The translations under genes and the position numbers were made by a program. From positions 1 through 15,355 of the forward strand of contig JBJHCR010000145.1 of NCBI GenBank assembly GCA_050486105.1: a DNA stretch of 15,355 nt, given 5' to 3'. Source of the DNA: JAEXNA01 sp050486105 (GTDB taxonomy: Bacteria > Vulcanimicrobiota > Xenobia > Xenobiales > JADMJV01). The notes under the pieces were generated by a model. That model was not told the DNA's origin and searched no databases. It saw only the letters and a program-made list of their open reading frames with translations. Of this stretch, positions 6,920 through 14,206 are shown piece by piece (position 1 is the first letter of the stretch; the number at the start of each line of letters is the position of its first letter).

Positions 6920-9294
6920 TCACATCATCAGTCGAGCGCGGTGGAGGTATTCAATGAGGACGGTTTCAGGTTCGGTGTCATAAAGCTGCTTGAGCGCTTT
7001 TGCGCACTCTTGAAACTGGTCGATGGCCGCCTCGGGGCGGCCCCCGTCAATGAAGGCCTTCATGGCGAGAAGATGGGCTTCTTGTCGGGCGGGTTCAAGC
7101 TCCAGAACCTTTCGGGCGGCTTCGACCGCTTCCTTATGTTCTTGGGAGTCGTAGTGAAGTTGAGAAAGTTTTAGGGCTGCGTCTGCGGTTTGCCGCTCGA
7201 GGTCCTGCCGACGCCTGAGAGCCCAGTCCAAGTAGCAACCTTCCAAATAGGGACCACGATAGAGTTCCAGAGCCGCTTGAAGTTCCGACTTGCCACGTTC
7301 CACGTCCCCTTTCTCGATGGCTTGATTGGCTGCGGCAAAATGTTTCTCCAAGACGTTCACATCATGCCAGATGGAGATGCTGGGGTTGGTTCTGAGAGCT
7401 TCTCCAACCCTTTCCACCACTTCAGTCTGAAATCCCAAGCTCTTGAAAAGGCGCCGAATGGCTGAGGTGGACCAGTAGAGACCTTTCTTGTCCGGGGTTT
7501 CGGTCTCGGTCCAAAGGGCGTCCAGCAGCACTTCTTCGTGGCAGGCCCGGCCCCACTCGTAGCCTAGATAAGCGAACAGATATCGCGTTCTCTGGGTACG
7601 CCAACTTCTGTCGGGAATAGTTTCTCCACCGCATTGAACTTCGAAGGGTCCTAGAGAGGACAGTCTGACCAGAGACGGAGCGGCCAGGGCTTCGACACGA
7701 ACTTCGAGCTTCTTGGCCAAGTCCCGGACTTCGGAGTGCGAGTCTTGAGTGAGCAACTTCCAGACCGACTCCGGGATCTGGGGCTTTTCCTGACTGAGAA
7801 TAGACACCAGTCTGAGCCTTTGCTCCGGTTCTAGAAGCTTTTCTTCGAGCAACTTGGCGAACAGGCGGGGCAGATGATTGAGAAATCGACCTAGAAATCC
7901 GGGTAACGGATGTCTCTCGAGGGTTTCCAATAAGGCGGGAATGAACCATAAAGCGTGCTTGGTGATATCTCGACTCAGGGACGGAGACAGAAGCCTGCGA
8001 CCGATGGCCTTCCAGCGCTCCGAGTCCACCGGCTCGCCTTCGGCAATAAGAGTCACCGCCGATAGGGCCACGGCGTCGGAAAACCCGAATTTAATGAGGG
8101 ATGGCACCGCTCTGCGAAGGAGTATCTTCGCTTGCGGGTCCCCGATTTGCCGCAACAGCAGCCCCCCGTGATAGTCTGTGAGGCAAGCTCGGAAACGACC
8201 TACGGCGCCGGCGTCCTTCACCGCTTCGGAGACCCACTTGCGCACCGCCTCTCGATCTTTGGTGGCGACCGACAGTCGCGCTAGCCCCAGCTTGGCTTCT
8301 ACCACCGCTTCGGCTTCCGGTTGGTTGGCTAGCAACTCTCGATAGCCCGCCTCTGCTCCCTTGCGGTCGCCGGCTCTCTCTAAAGCTTGAGCGATAGTCA
8401 GGAAGCTGTCGCTTTTTTGAGAGGCGCGATCGGGATGGCTGGGGAGATCGGCAGGGTCACCGGCGCCTTTGCTGGCCCCGAGAAGGTTGACCAGTTCGCG
8501 GTCTAGACCTGAAGTCTGCAGATCTTTTTTCTCGACCACAGCCTGGGCGATGCGGGTGATTCGGGCCTCAATGGGAGGGCGTGGCTCTTCATCAGCGGTC
8601 CTGGTATAGTGCTGGAGTGCCTCGCTCAGGGAGGCCAGTTTAGAGCTTTCGATCATGCTCAAGCGTAACTCGGCCACGGCCTCATCGGGCAAGACGGCCA
8701 AGACAGCGGCGGCCGCCACCTGTCGGAGGACCCCTCCTTCTAGACCGGCTGCCGAGCCGAGGCGCATGGCCACTTCCCTGGCTTGACGCACCTTCTCTGA
8801 TTGGGCCGGTTCAGGATCGCTAGAATAGGCCTGGCATAGATTCTGGAGCAGGGTCATCAAGACGGAAGTTTCCTCTTGTTCGACGTTCCGCTCCTTTTCG
8901 TGTTGTCGTCTCTTGTGTAGCTGTTGCTGCACCAATTCCAAGAAACGTTGGGTTTCGAAGGGCTTTCTCAAGAACCCACCGACACCCAATTTCNNNNNNN
9001 NNNTTTCTCGGCTCGGGCGTCGTCTTCTAAAGAGGAGTAGCCGGAAACGATCAGAGTGCCCACTTCCGGTCGGTCTTTGCGGGCCTGACTTAAAACCTCA
9101 ATGCCGTCGGGGCCTTCGACTCGAACGTCGGCGATAATCAAGTCGAAGTTGTCCTTGCGAGCGGCTTCGATGGCTTGAAATCCTGTTTCTACGGCAGTCA
9201 CCTGATAATCTTGATAAGACAGGATCTGATCCAGGATCGCTCTCATTTCGGGATCGTCTTCGAGGAGCAAAATTTTGGCTCTTTGGGCTTCCAT
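6920..9294 (-). CDS. SARP/BTAD-type response regulator (gap-interrupted in the sequence)
   Basis: Collapsing the ten Ns and the duplicated TTTC flanking them gives 2361 coding bases, a 786-residue protein. Residues 1-120 form a receiver domain: acidic pocket E12-D13-D14, phospho-acceptor D56 in IIADV, switch Ser84 in VSGY, Lys106 in RKPF. A coiled linker leads to a helical region (~139-250) resembling a degenerate HD-GYP domain without its HD or GYP residues. TPR-like (~292-360) and HEAT-like helices (~440-530) follow. The end is a winged helix beginning VRLSSLGPFEV (~537) and a BTAD TPR region with LYRGPYLEGCYLDWA (~674-688), as in SARP transcription activators. It probably binds DNA when phosphorylated by the kinase encoded 15 bp upstream. 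ATG 9294 has no Shine-Dalgarno, which suggests coupling to kinase translation. Confidence 0.85.
8994..9003. other. Ten-N assembly gap inside the response regulator
   Basis: Ten Ns join two contigs within the receiver-domain codons. The bases before the gap (CAATTTC) and after it (TTTCTCGG) share TTTC, so the contigs most likely overlap by four bases and no sequence is missing. Collapsing to AATTTCTCGG restores the reading frame and gives AEKLGVGGFLRKPF, which matches receiver-domain spacing exactly. Confidence 0.85.
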
Positions 9295-9309
9295 TGAGGT
9301 AATAGGTTT

Positions 9310-11763
9310 TTAGCGAGAACCGGAAACCCTTTGCTCAGAGGCACTCAGTTCAGAAGAAATTCGTGACTTTTCTACCAGAGGCAGCCAGATTTGAAAGGAC
9401 GCCCCCGTCTGCACTTCGGAAACGACCTTGACATCCCCACCGTAGGATCGCAGATTTCGACGACTCAGAGAAAGCCCCAAACCGTTTCCTTGGCCGAGCC
9501 TCTTGGTGGTGAAAAAAGGTTCAAAGATGCGCTCTTGGATCTCGGCCGGAATGCCAGGGCCGTTGTCGGATATGGTGACCACCGCGAACTCAGGGCGCTG
9601 CTCGAGGCTCACCGCGATCCGCTTTTGGGAAGTGTCGCTGTCGTTGAGAGCGTCGATGGCGTTTTTGAGCAGGTTGACTACCGCCCAGTAGGTGTCTTGA
9701 AGAATGCAGTAAGCCTTCACGTCTTCCACCAATCGGTGGGTTGTCAGACCGATGTTGTTGGTTTTCAGGTAAGGCTCCACTGAAGCGATGGCGTCCTTGA
9801 CGATCGGGAGAAGAGACTGGAGTTCACTCTTGGTGGTTTCGTCCTGTCGGTCTACAGGTCGACTGGTGATCAACAGTCGGTCGGTGACCTCGCGACATCG
9901 ATCCACCGAACGTATGATGGATGCCAGCCCCTGCTTGGCCGGTTCCGGAGCTCCTTCACCTTGGAAGAATTTGACCTGCTCTGCCGCCAATCGGATGGCC
10001 CCTAAAGGGGTGTTCAACTCGTGGGCGGCGTTGGCAGCCAAGCGCCCTGCAGCAGCCCATTGGCTAGAGCGCACCACTTCTTGTTGAGTATCTTTGAGCT
10101 GCTTCAAGGACTCGGTGATCTTACTGTGGAGAGTGCTGTTTTCAATCGTCTTATCGAGGAAATCTCGAAGCAAGGTGCACCATTCGAGTTGGTGACTAGA
10201 GAAGCAGTTCGAGCGGCCGGATAGGCATAGAAGGTTCCCAACAGGGCCCGAGCCTTCGAGGTGCAGCACACTGGCCCAGTCGCGTTCGCCGAAGCGGTAG
10301 CCCCCGTTGACCACCTGGATCTGCTCTCGCGGAGGGGCCAGAAAGGTGACGAAGTCGGCTCCGGTGAGCTTTCGTATGGCCTCTGCCCCACGCCCGACGA
10401 CGTCGGCGTCCTCGGCGAGCGCTTCTTCAGTCAGGTGGTCGAAACTCGAGATTAGGGCTCTCAAGTTCCGGTTCTGCTCGGCCACCTTTTCCTTTTCTTC
10501 GGCCACTCTCTCCTTTTGTTCGGCCACCATCTCCTTCTCTCGCAATTCTCGTCGGGCGATCTCTTGCATCTTAGTTAAGCGCTGTAGGGCTAGCAGAGCG
10601 CTGCCGGCGTGACGGCCGACGGCCGAGAAAAACTCTTCGAGAAAGTCGGGAAAGGCCTCTCGTTCACTGTGGGCGAGCACCAACCAACCCAATTGTCCCA
10701 GGGGCACGCAGAGAAAACTTTGGCAGTTTTGGAAGGCCTGGGCTCGCCAGGGAGGACTCTTCTCTAAGCCGGACTGCACTCCCGGAGGAACGGCTTGGCC
10801 TTCCTGCAGATTCAGGCTCTGTAAAGGGATGGGCGATAACACTCGGAGGATCTTTGCCGGCCGGCCCTCGGAAAGGAGCATGACGGCCCTTTCGGCCCCT
10901 GTGAGTCGAACGCTCTCCTCGATGAGGAAGCGTCCCAGGTCGCTTGCCGCCTGGGCTTGGTCGAGTTGACTTCCCAGACCGTTCAGCAGTTCCAGTTGCT
11001 TTTCACGTCGCACCAAGAGCACGGCTTTGCGACGCGACTCCCGTTCGCTTGCTTGATGGGCTTTCTTGGTTTCTTGGATCTCGCTGCGGCTGTCGTCAAG
11101 TTTCTTCTGCAACTTGAAATAGCGAAGCAGCATGCTGGTGTCTACGGTGGTCAAGAGAAAGAGCAGCGGAACAGCCAACAGCACATAGCCAAAATGTAGG
11201 TCCGCCAAAGCGCGCAGCATGATGGCCAGAGCCGGATAAGAGACCACCAGGAAGACATCGGCCCGAAAGGGGCCCTCCTTGGCCCGAGTTAAGAGTGCCG
11301 TGAGCAGAAAGATCTCGGCCGCGAAGAGAGCCGTGTTGATCTCGTTGGGGTCTCTATAGATCAAGAATAAGGCCGTCAGACCTGTGGGCAGAAGGCGTCG
11401 ACCGGCTTGGGCCAGGATCCAGGGATTGATGTTGGTGGCCACCAGCAGCACCAAGGTTCCCACCAGGTTCACAATGACCGCCAGCACCGGAGGAAAACCT
11501 GGAGTCAGCAGTATGGCTAGAACGGCAATGGGCGATACCTGCTGCAGGGTCATCTTGCGAGAAGCTCCCAGGAAGAGGTCGAGTGCGGTGACTATCACCA
11601 AATAGATAGCGAACAAGGCTTGAGGTTGCTGCAGATTCAGGCTTGGACTTTTGACAAAGCAAGCGACGTTGGCCCCCAGGCCCAACACCAGCCAAAAGGC
11701 GGCAGACGACAAAGTTCCGTGGTCGAAATCTTGGCTGGAGGGCTTTGCCTTCGGAGAGGCCAT
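9310..11763 (-). CDS. Membrane sensor histidine kinase with GAF domains
   Basis: An 817-residue kinase counted from ATG 11763. About six to seven transmembrane helices (~18-210) form an integral-membrane sensor of MASE-like appearance. A coiled coil (~215-265) leads to a GAF-like domain (~265-392). A second coiled coil (~405-432) contains a heptad repeat KEMVAEQ/KERVAEE/KEKVAEQ, and a second, weaker GAF-like domain (~438-545) follows. The HisKA H-box AAHELNTPLGA has the phosphorylated His581. The ATPase shows the N-box NLLKNAIDAL, the G1 box DNGPGIP, FEPFFTTK and the G2 box GNGLGLSL, so it appears catalytically complete. It should phosphorylate the response regulator encoded next on the same transcript. 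A TTG at 11829 would add 22 residues, but those codons lie largely in a palindromic element, so ATG 11763 is preferred although its ribosome-binding site is weak. Confidence 0.9.
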   Translation of the reverse strand: MASPKAKPSSQDFDHGTLSSAAFWLVLGLGANVACFVKSPSLNLQQPQALFAIYLVIVTALDLFLGASRKMTLQQVSPIAVLAILLTPGFPPVLAVIVNLVGTLVLLVATNINPWILAQAGRRLLPTGLTALFLIYRDPNEINTALFAAEIFLLTALLTRAKEGPFRADVFLVVSYPALAIMLRALADLHFGYVLLAVPLLFLLTTVDTSMLLRYFKLQKKLDDSRSEIQETKKAHQASERESRRKAVLLVRREKQLELLNGLGSQLDQAQAASDLGRFLIEESVRLTGAERAVMLLSEGRPAKILRVLSPIPLQSLNLQEGQAVPPGVQSGLEKSPPWRAQAFQNCQSFLCVPLGQLGWLVLAHSEREAFPDFLEEFFSAVGRHAGSALLALQRLTKMQEIARRELREKEMVAEQKERVAEEKEKVAEQNRNLRALISSFDHLTEEALAEDADVVGRGAEAIRKLTGADFVTFLAPPREQIQVVNGGYRFGERDWASVLHLEGSGPVGNLLCLSGRSNCFSSHQLEWCTLLRDFLDKTIENSTLHSKITESLKQLKDTQQEVVRSSQWAAAGRLAANAAHELNTPLGAIRLAAEQVKFFQGEGAPEPAKQGLASIIRSVDRCREVTDRLLITSRPVDRQDETTKSELQSLLPIVKDAIASVEPYLKTNNIGLTTHRLVEDVKAYCILQDTYWAVVNLLKNAIDALNDSDTSQKRIAVSLEQRPEFAVVTISDNGPGIPAEIQERIFEPFFTTKRLGQGNGLGLSLSRRNLRSYGGDVKVVSEVQTGASFQIWLPLVEKSRISSELSASEQRVSGSR
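10475..10537 (-). repeat. Three 21-bp tandem units encoding coiled-coil heptads
   Basis: On the plus strand three consecutive 21-base units (10475-10495, 10496-10516, 10517-10537) share the core TCGGCCAC plus a pyrimidine-rich tail. Read leftward they encode the heptads KEMVAEQ, KERVAEE and KEKVAEQ between the two GAF-like domains of the kinase. The units are imperfect, which suggests an old expansion; unit number could vary between strains and change the length of the signalling helix. Confidence 0.7.
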
Positions 11764-11797
11764 GAAGGGCTGTTCGGGGTATTCTTTGTGAGTCCTA

Positions 11798-11959
11798 GGA
11801 GGCTGTGCGCCGAATCGCCCCGAGTCCAAACGAAGAAATTTTTCGTCAGGGGAATTGCAAATTTGAAGCTCATAGTGGACCTACTTGCAAGAATTTGCGG
11901 TTCCCCTGGCGGAGAAAGGGCGAGTTTGGCGATGTGGGTTGATTCGGCGCACAGCCTCC
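11798..11959. mobile_element. 162-bp palindromic MITE-like element (element B)
   Basis: The outer 19 bases are a perfect inverted repeat: GGAGGCTGTGCGCCGAATC at 11798-11816 and its complement at 11941-11959. Complementarity resumes inside: AGGGGAATTGCAAATT (11848-11863) pairs imperfectly with AATTTGCGGTTCCCCT (11892-11907). TA flanks the left end (11796-11797). The right flank is CA (11960-11961), best read as a mutated TA. It has no coding capacity, and its length equals that of element A. It lies 34 bp upstream of the kinase ATG and must form most of that gene's 5' region. Confidence 0.8.
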
Positions 11960-11961
11960 CA

Positions 11962-12158
11962 GTGCAACGTCCGTGAAGTTCGTCCCTACCAATGGTGGTC
12001 AGGCGCCGGGAACCCGCGCTTGCGTGGGTGGCCGCGTCCGCGTGGGTGATGCAAGGAGAAGCGAATGCTTAATACCAGGCGTATTTGAGTGAGCTTCGAC
12101 GCCGCGAGAGAGGATGCATGGCCGCCAGGACTAGGGATGAATTTTGCGGACGTTGCAC
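11962..12158. mobile_element. 197-bp inverted-repeat MITE-like element (element C), abutting element B
   Basis: The ends GTGCAACGTCCG (11962-11973) and CGGACGTTGCAC (12147-12158) are perfectly complementary. The similarity continues through the TTC and TCCCTA blocks to about 27 bases per arm (right arm TAGGGATGAATTTTGCGG). TA follows the right end (12159-12160); on the left the flank is the CA shared with element B. The interior has a direct repeat GCGTGGGTG near 12022-12048 and a small hairpin AAGC-GAAT-GCTT (12059-12070) near the centre. No gene is present. It ends 9 bp after the stop of the prepilin operon in the direction of transcription. Confidence 0.72.
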
Positions 12159-12167
12159 TAGACAGGA

Positions 12168-12686
12168 CTAAAGACTGCTGCGATCTTCAAAGCGAATGAA
12201 GCGGGCCGTGCTGATATCGTACTCGGCGTAGAGCATGGACGTGGCGATCGGCTTGGCTCGGTCTCCATAATAGCCACTCACGTTGATTCGATACACACCC
12301 CAGCGGTAAGGAGACCATCTATTGTTCTTGGGAACCTGGACTTCATACTCAAGCTCGTAATCGATGATCACCGAGTAGCTAAAGGGAATCGGGTCGGTAG
12401 CCTCTGACAACACTTCAGAATAGGCGAATTTGTACTGGTCTCGCTCCTTGTTTTTTCGAGGGGGGAACTTGACATCTTTGGCCAACTTCACGCGAACATC
12501 TTCCATTCCTGACAGAGCTGCATTTTTTGCCTGAGCACCTTCGGCGACTCGGGCAGAGGCTGCGTATCTCGATGCTTGAGCGCTGAGTAGACCCAGACCT
12601 GTAACCAAAAATAAGGTTCCAAGCATCAAGGCGGCTACTAGAAGAAAGCCCTGTCGAGATGAGCCTTTTCGAGAGGGGATAGTCAC
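12168..12686 (-). CDS. PilX/GspK-like pilus assembly protein
   Basis: A 172-residue protein, last gene of the prepilin operon. It has a short basic N-terminus (SRKGSSRQG) followed directly by one hydrophobic helix (FLLVAALMLGTLFLVTGLGL), then a soluble domain rich in Tyr and Val with a C-terminal SMLYAEYDIS segment. The RQG/F junction resembles a prepilin peptidase site, but the glutamate normally at +5 is replaced by alanine, as in GspK and many PilX-like tip proteins. GTG 12686 overlaps the upstream stop (GTGA), with AAGGAG 8 bases upstream, so the two genes are translationally coupled. The family is inferred from position and the N-terminal pattern; the soluble domain is not recognised. 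Probable role: minor component at the fibre tip. Confidence 0.65.
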   Translation of the reverse strand: MTIPSRKGSSRQGFLLVAALMLGTLFLVTGLGLLSAQASRYAASARVAEGAQAKNAALSGMEDVRVKLAKDVKFPPRKNKERDQYKFAYSEVLSEATDPIPFSYSVIIDYELEYEVQVPKNNRWSPYRWGVYRINVSGYYGDRAKPIATSMLYAEYDISTARFIRFEDRSSL

Positions 12687-13279
12687 TCCTCATGCTCCTT
12701 GAGGATGCATGGGGCCATCACCCGTCCAGACAGGGAATTCACCCTTCGATTGTCCCTGACTGAGAGTGTTATGTCGATTTCTGCTTGATTGTCTGGATTG
12801 ACTGAACTGGTAAACGAGTTCACGCCTACGACCACGACCTGGGTTGCGGCCTGTCCACCCGAGACTCGACGAACGCTACGAACCAGATTCTCTCCGTCGA
12901 TCGAGTAACGAACCATGAGCCGATTTTCCGGGGGGTAGGCATCTTCGGGAGTCCACTCTTGAGGTACGAAGTCGTCGGTGAGAAGTTCCGGCTCCGGAGG
13001 CTTAGGCGGCTCTTCGATGATCGAGTTGGGGTCGATTTTTTCAAATTCAACGACATCGACTCCCACGGCTTCAATCCTTATTGCTTCTCGAAGTTCGCTG
13101 GTGATTCGATCCAAGCCCATTCTCGAAGCTTGACGGGCTCGCTCTTTGTCGTCGAGCATCCTCAAGACGGTGAATGAGCGTTGGAAAAGGACTCCAACCA
13201 TGCCCAACACTATGCCGATTAAGAAAATCGCAAGTAGGGCTTCTGCTATGGAGAATCCGGAGACAGGACGGTGTCTCAT
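12683..13279 (-). CDS. PilW/GspJ-like type IV prepilin
   Basis: A 198-residue minor (pseudo)pilin. The leader MRHRPVSG is short and basic and ends in the Gly before the cleavage site. The mature protein starts FSIAEALLAIFLIGIVLGMV, with the conserved Glu at +5, exactly the type III signal of type IV pilins processed and N-methylated by prepilin peptidase (PilD/GspO). A helical spine with DDKERARQASRMGLDRITSELREA follows, as in GspJ/PilW proteins, then a Pro-rich loop (EEPPKPPEPE) and a beta-rich head ending GRVMAPC. ATG 13279 is chosen because it gives the canonical leader and lies just after the previous stop (TGAAATG); ATG 13291 or TTG 13297 would extend it into that gene. It ends in a 4-base overlap with the PilX-like gene. 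Confidence 0.85.
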   Translation of the reverse strand: MRHRPVSGFSIAEALLAIFLIGIVLGMVGVLFQRSFTVLRMLDDKERARQASRMGLDRITSELREAIRIEAVGVDVVEFEKIDPNSIIEEPPKPPEPELLTDDFVPQEWTPEDAYPPENRLMVRYSIDGENLVRSVRRVSGGQAATQVVVVGVNSFTSSVNPDNQAEIDITLSVRDNRRVNSLSGRVMAPCILKEHEE

Positions 13280-13280
13280 T

Positions 13281-14204
13281 TCAGTCGACATCACCAACGA
13301 GGTTTATCGGGGGAGTGCTATTGGTGACATCAATTCCACCGAGTCTTGCCCGGGCCACAATCCGGACACTGCCTCCCCCATAATGGTCAATATACTTATT
13401 CGGGTGATTTTCAGGAAGGGCGGGATTGGTGTCAATCCTGACGACATTCACGAATCTCACTCGGTCTGGATATCTCGGGCGAGACCTCAGGGTTCCTCGA
13501 CCTGTGCTGTCTGGGTCGATGTACCACTCGATCGCCGGATTATTGACTTTATTCCCATCGACATCCTTGATCGTAGCCACGAGAGTCGTTGAACCGTCTT
13601 TGCCAAGGCTATTGGGTATGGACCCACCGCCTTCCACAGTAATTTCAACGGCATTGTCGAGATCTGCCTCGTTCCAGCCATAGTCTTTTCCCGGATCAGC
13701 GATCAGGGTCGAAAGGGTCAAGCGTTCCGAAGGAAGCTCTCCCCAGATTGCCGTCGCCCGCACGAGCCGAGCCGAGCCTTCAATGGTTCGTTGGCGCTCG
13801 GTGGGGTTAGCACTGGGATCGAGATTGATGTCTTCTTGGGATGAAAAGTAGACGGTTTCAAAGGTCGAGGACGGAGAAAGGAGTTCTCGCGACTCAACAT
13901 TGGTCACAATTCGAAACCCAGGAGATTCTTCATCTTCAGTAGTGATGTCGTCGAATTGGTCCCAACCGTCCTTAAATTCTAACTCTCCGTTGGTGCCGTG
14001 GTTATTTCTCGACCAGCTATTTAACTCTTCAAGGCGTTTTTCAGCGACTCTGGAGGCTAGATACTTCTTGTCGATTTTGACCGAATAGTTGAGTGCCGTG
14101 TGGAAAATGCTTGATGCGATCACCATCGCACCAACCAAGACGAAGCAAGAAACAATGGCTTCGGCCAAGGAGACGCCTGGAGAGTTTCTCCTCTTCGTCA
14201 GCAC
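13281..14204 (-). CDS. PilV/GspI-like prepilin with C-terminal Ig-like domain
   Basis: A 307-residue protein from GTG 14204, which lies two bases after the upstream stop and has AAGGAG 13 bases before it. The leader MLTKRRNSPG is cut before VSLAEAIVSCFVLVGAMVIA, which has Glu at +5. The helix continues to ASRVAEKRLEELNSW, the PilV/GspI pattern. The middle (about 60-170) is beta-rich. From about 180 an added segment reads NAVEITVEGGGSIPNSLG, then TTLVATIKDVDGNKVNNPAI, EWYIDP and a closing VRIVARARLGGIDVTNS strand, the layout of a bacterial Ig-like (Big) domain. Minor pilins normally lack this domain, so it suggests an adhesive or spacer head. TTG 14234 is an alternative start that would add 10 residues but overlap the upstream gene and lacks a ribosome-binding site. 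Confidence 0.8.
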   Translation of the reverse strand: MLTKRRNSPGVSLAEAIVSCFVLVGAMVIASSIFHTALNYSVKIDKKYLASRVAEKRLEELNSWSRNNHGTNGELEFKDGWDQFDDITTEDEESPGFRIVTNVESRELLSPSSTFETVYFSSQEDINLDPSANPTERQRTIEGSARLVRATAIWGELPSERLTLSTLIADPGKDYGWNEADLDNAVEITVEGGGSIPNSLGKDGSTTLVATIKDVDGNKVNNPAIEWYIDPDSTGRGTLRSRPRYPDRVRFVNVVRIDTNPALPENHPNKYIDHYGGGSVRIVARARLGGIDVTNSTPPINLVGDVD

Positions 14205-14206
14205 TG

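Noticed and set aside
6920..8989. Independent regulator gene starting at TTG 8989
   Set aside because: It begins in the middle of a receiver domain next to the N-gap; joining the gap flanks gives one continuous gene from ATG 9294.
8968..9294. Stand-alone receiver protein of about 108 residues
   Set aside because: Its last residues are read across the N-run in the wrong frame; it is the first part of the response regulator.
10475..10537. CRISPR-like or intergenic tandem repeat
   Set aside because: The 21-bp units are in frame and encode coiled-coil heptads of the kinase, with no spacers.
11764..11829. Longer kinase N-terminus from TTG 11829
   Set aside because: The added codons lie largely in the terminal repeat of palindromic element B and look like chance coding.
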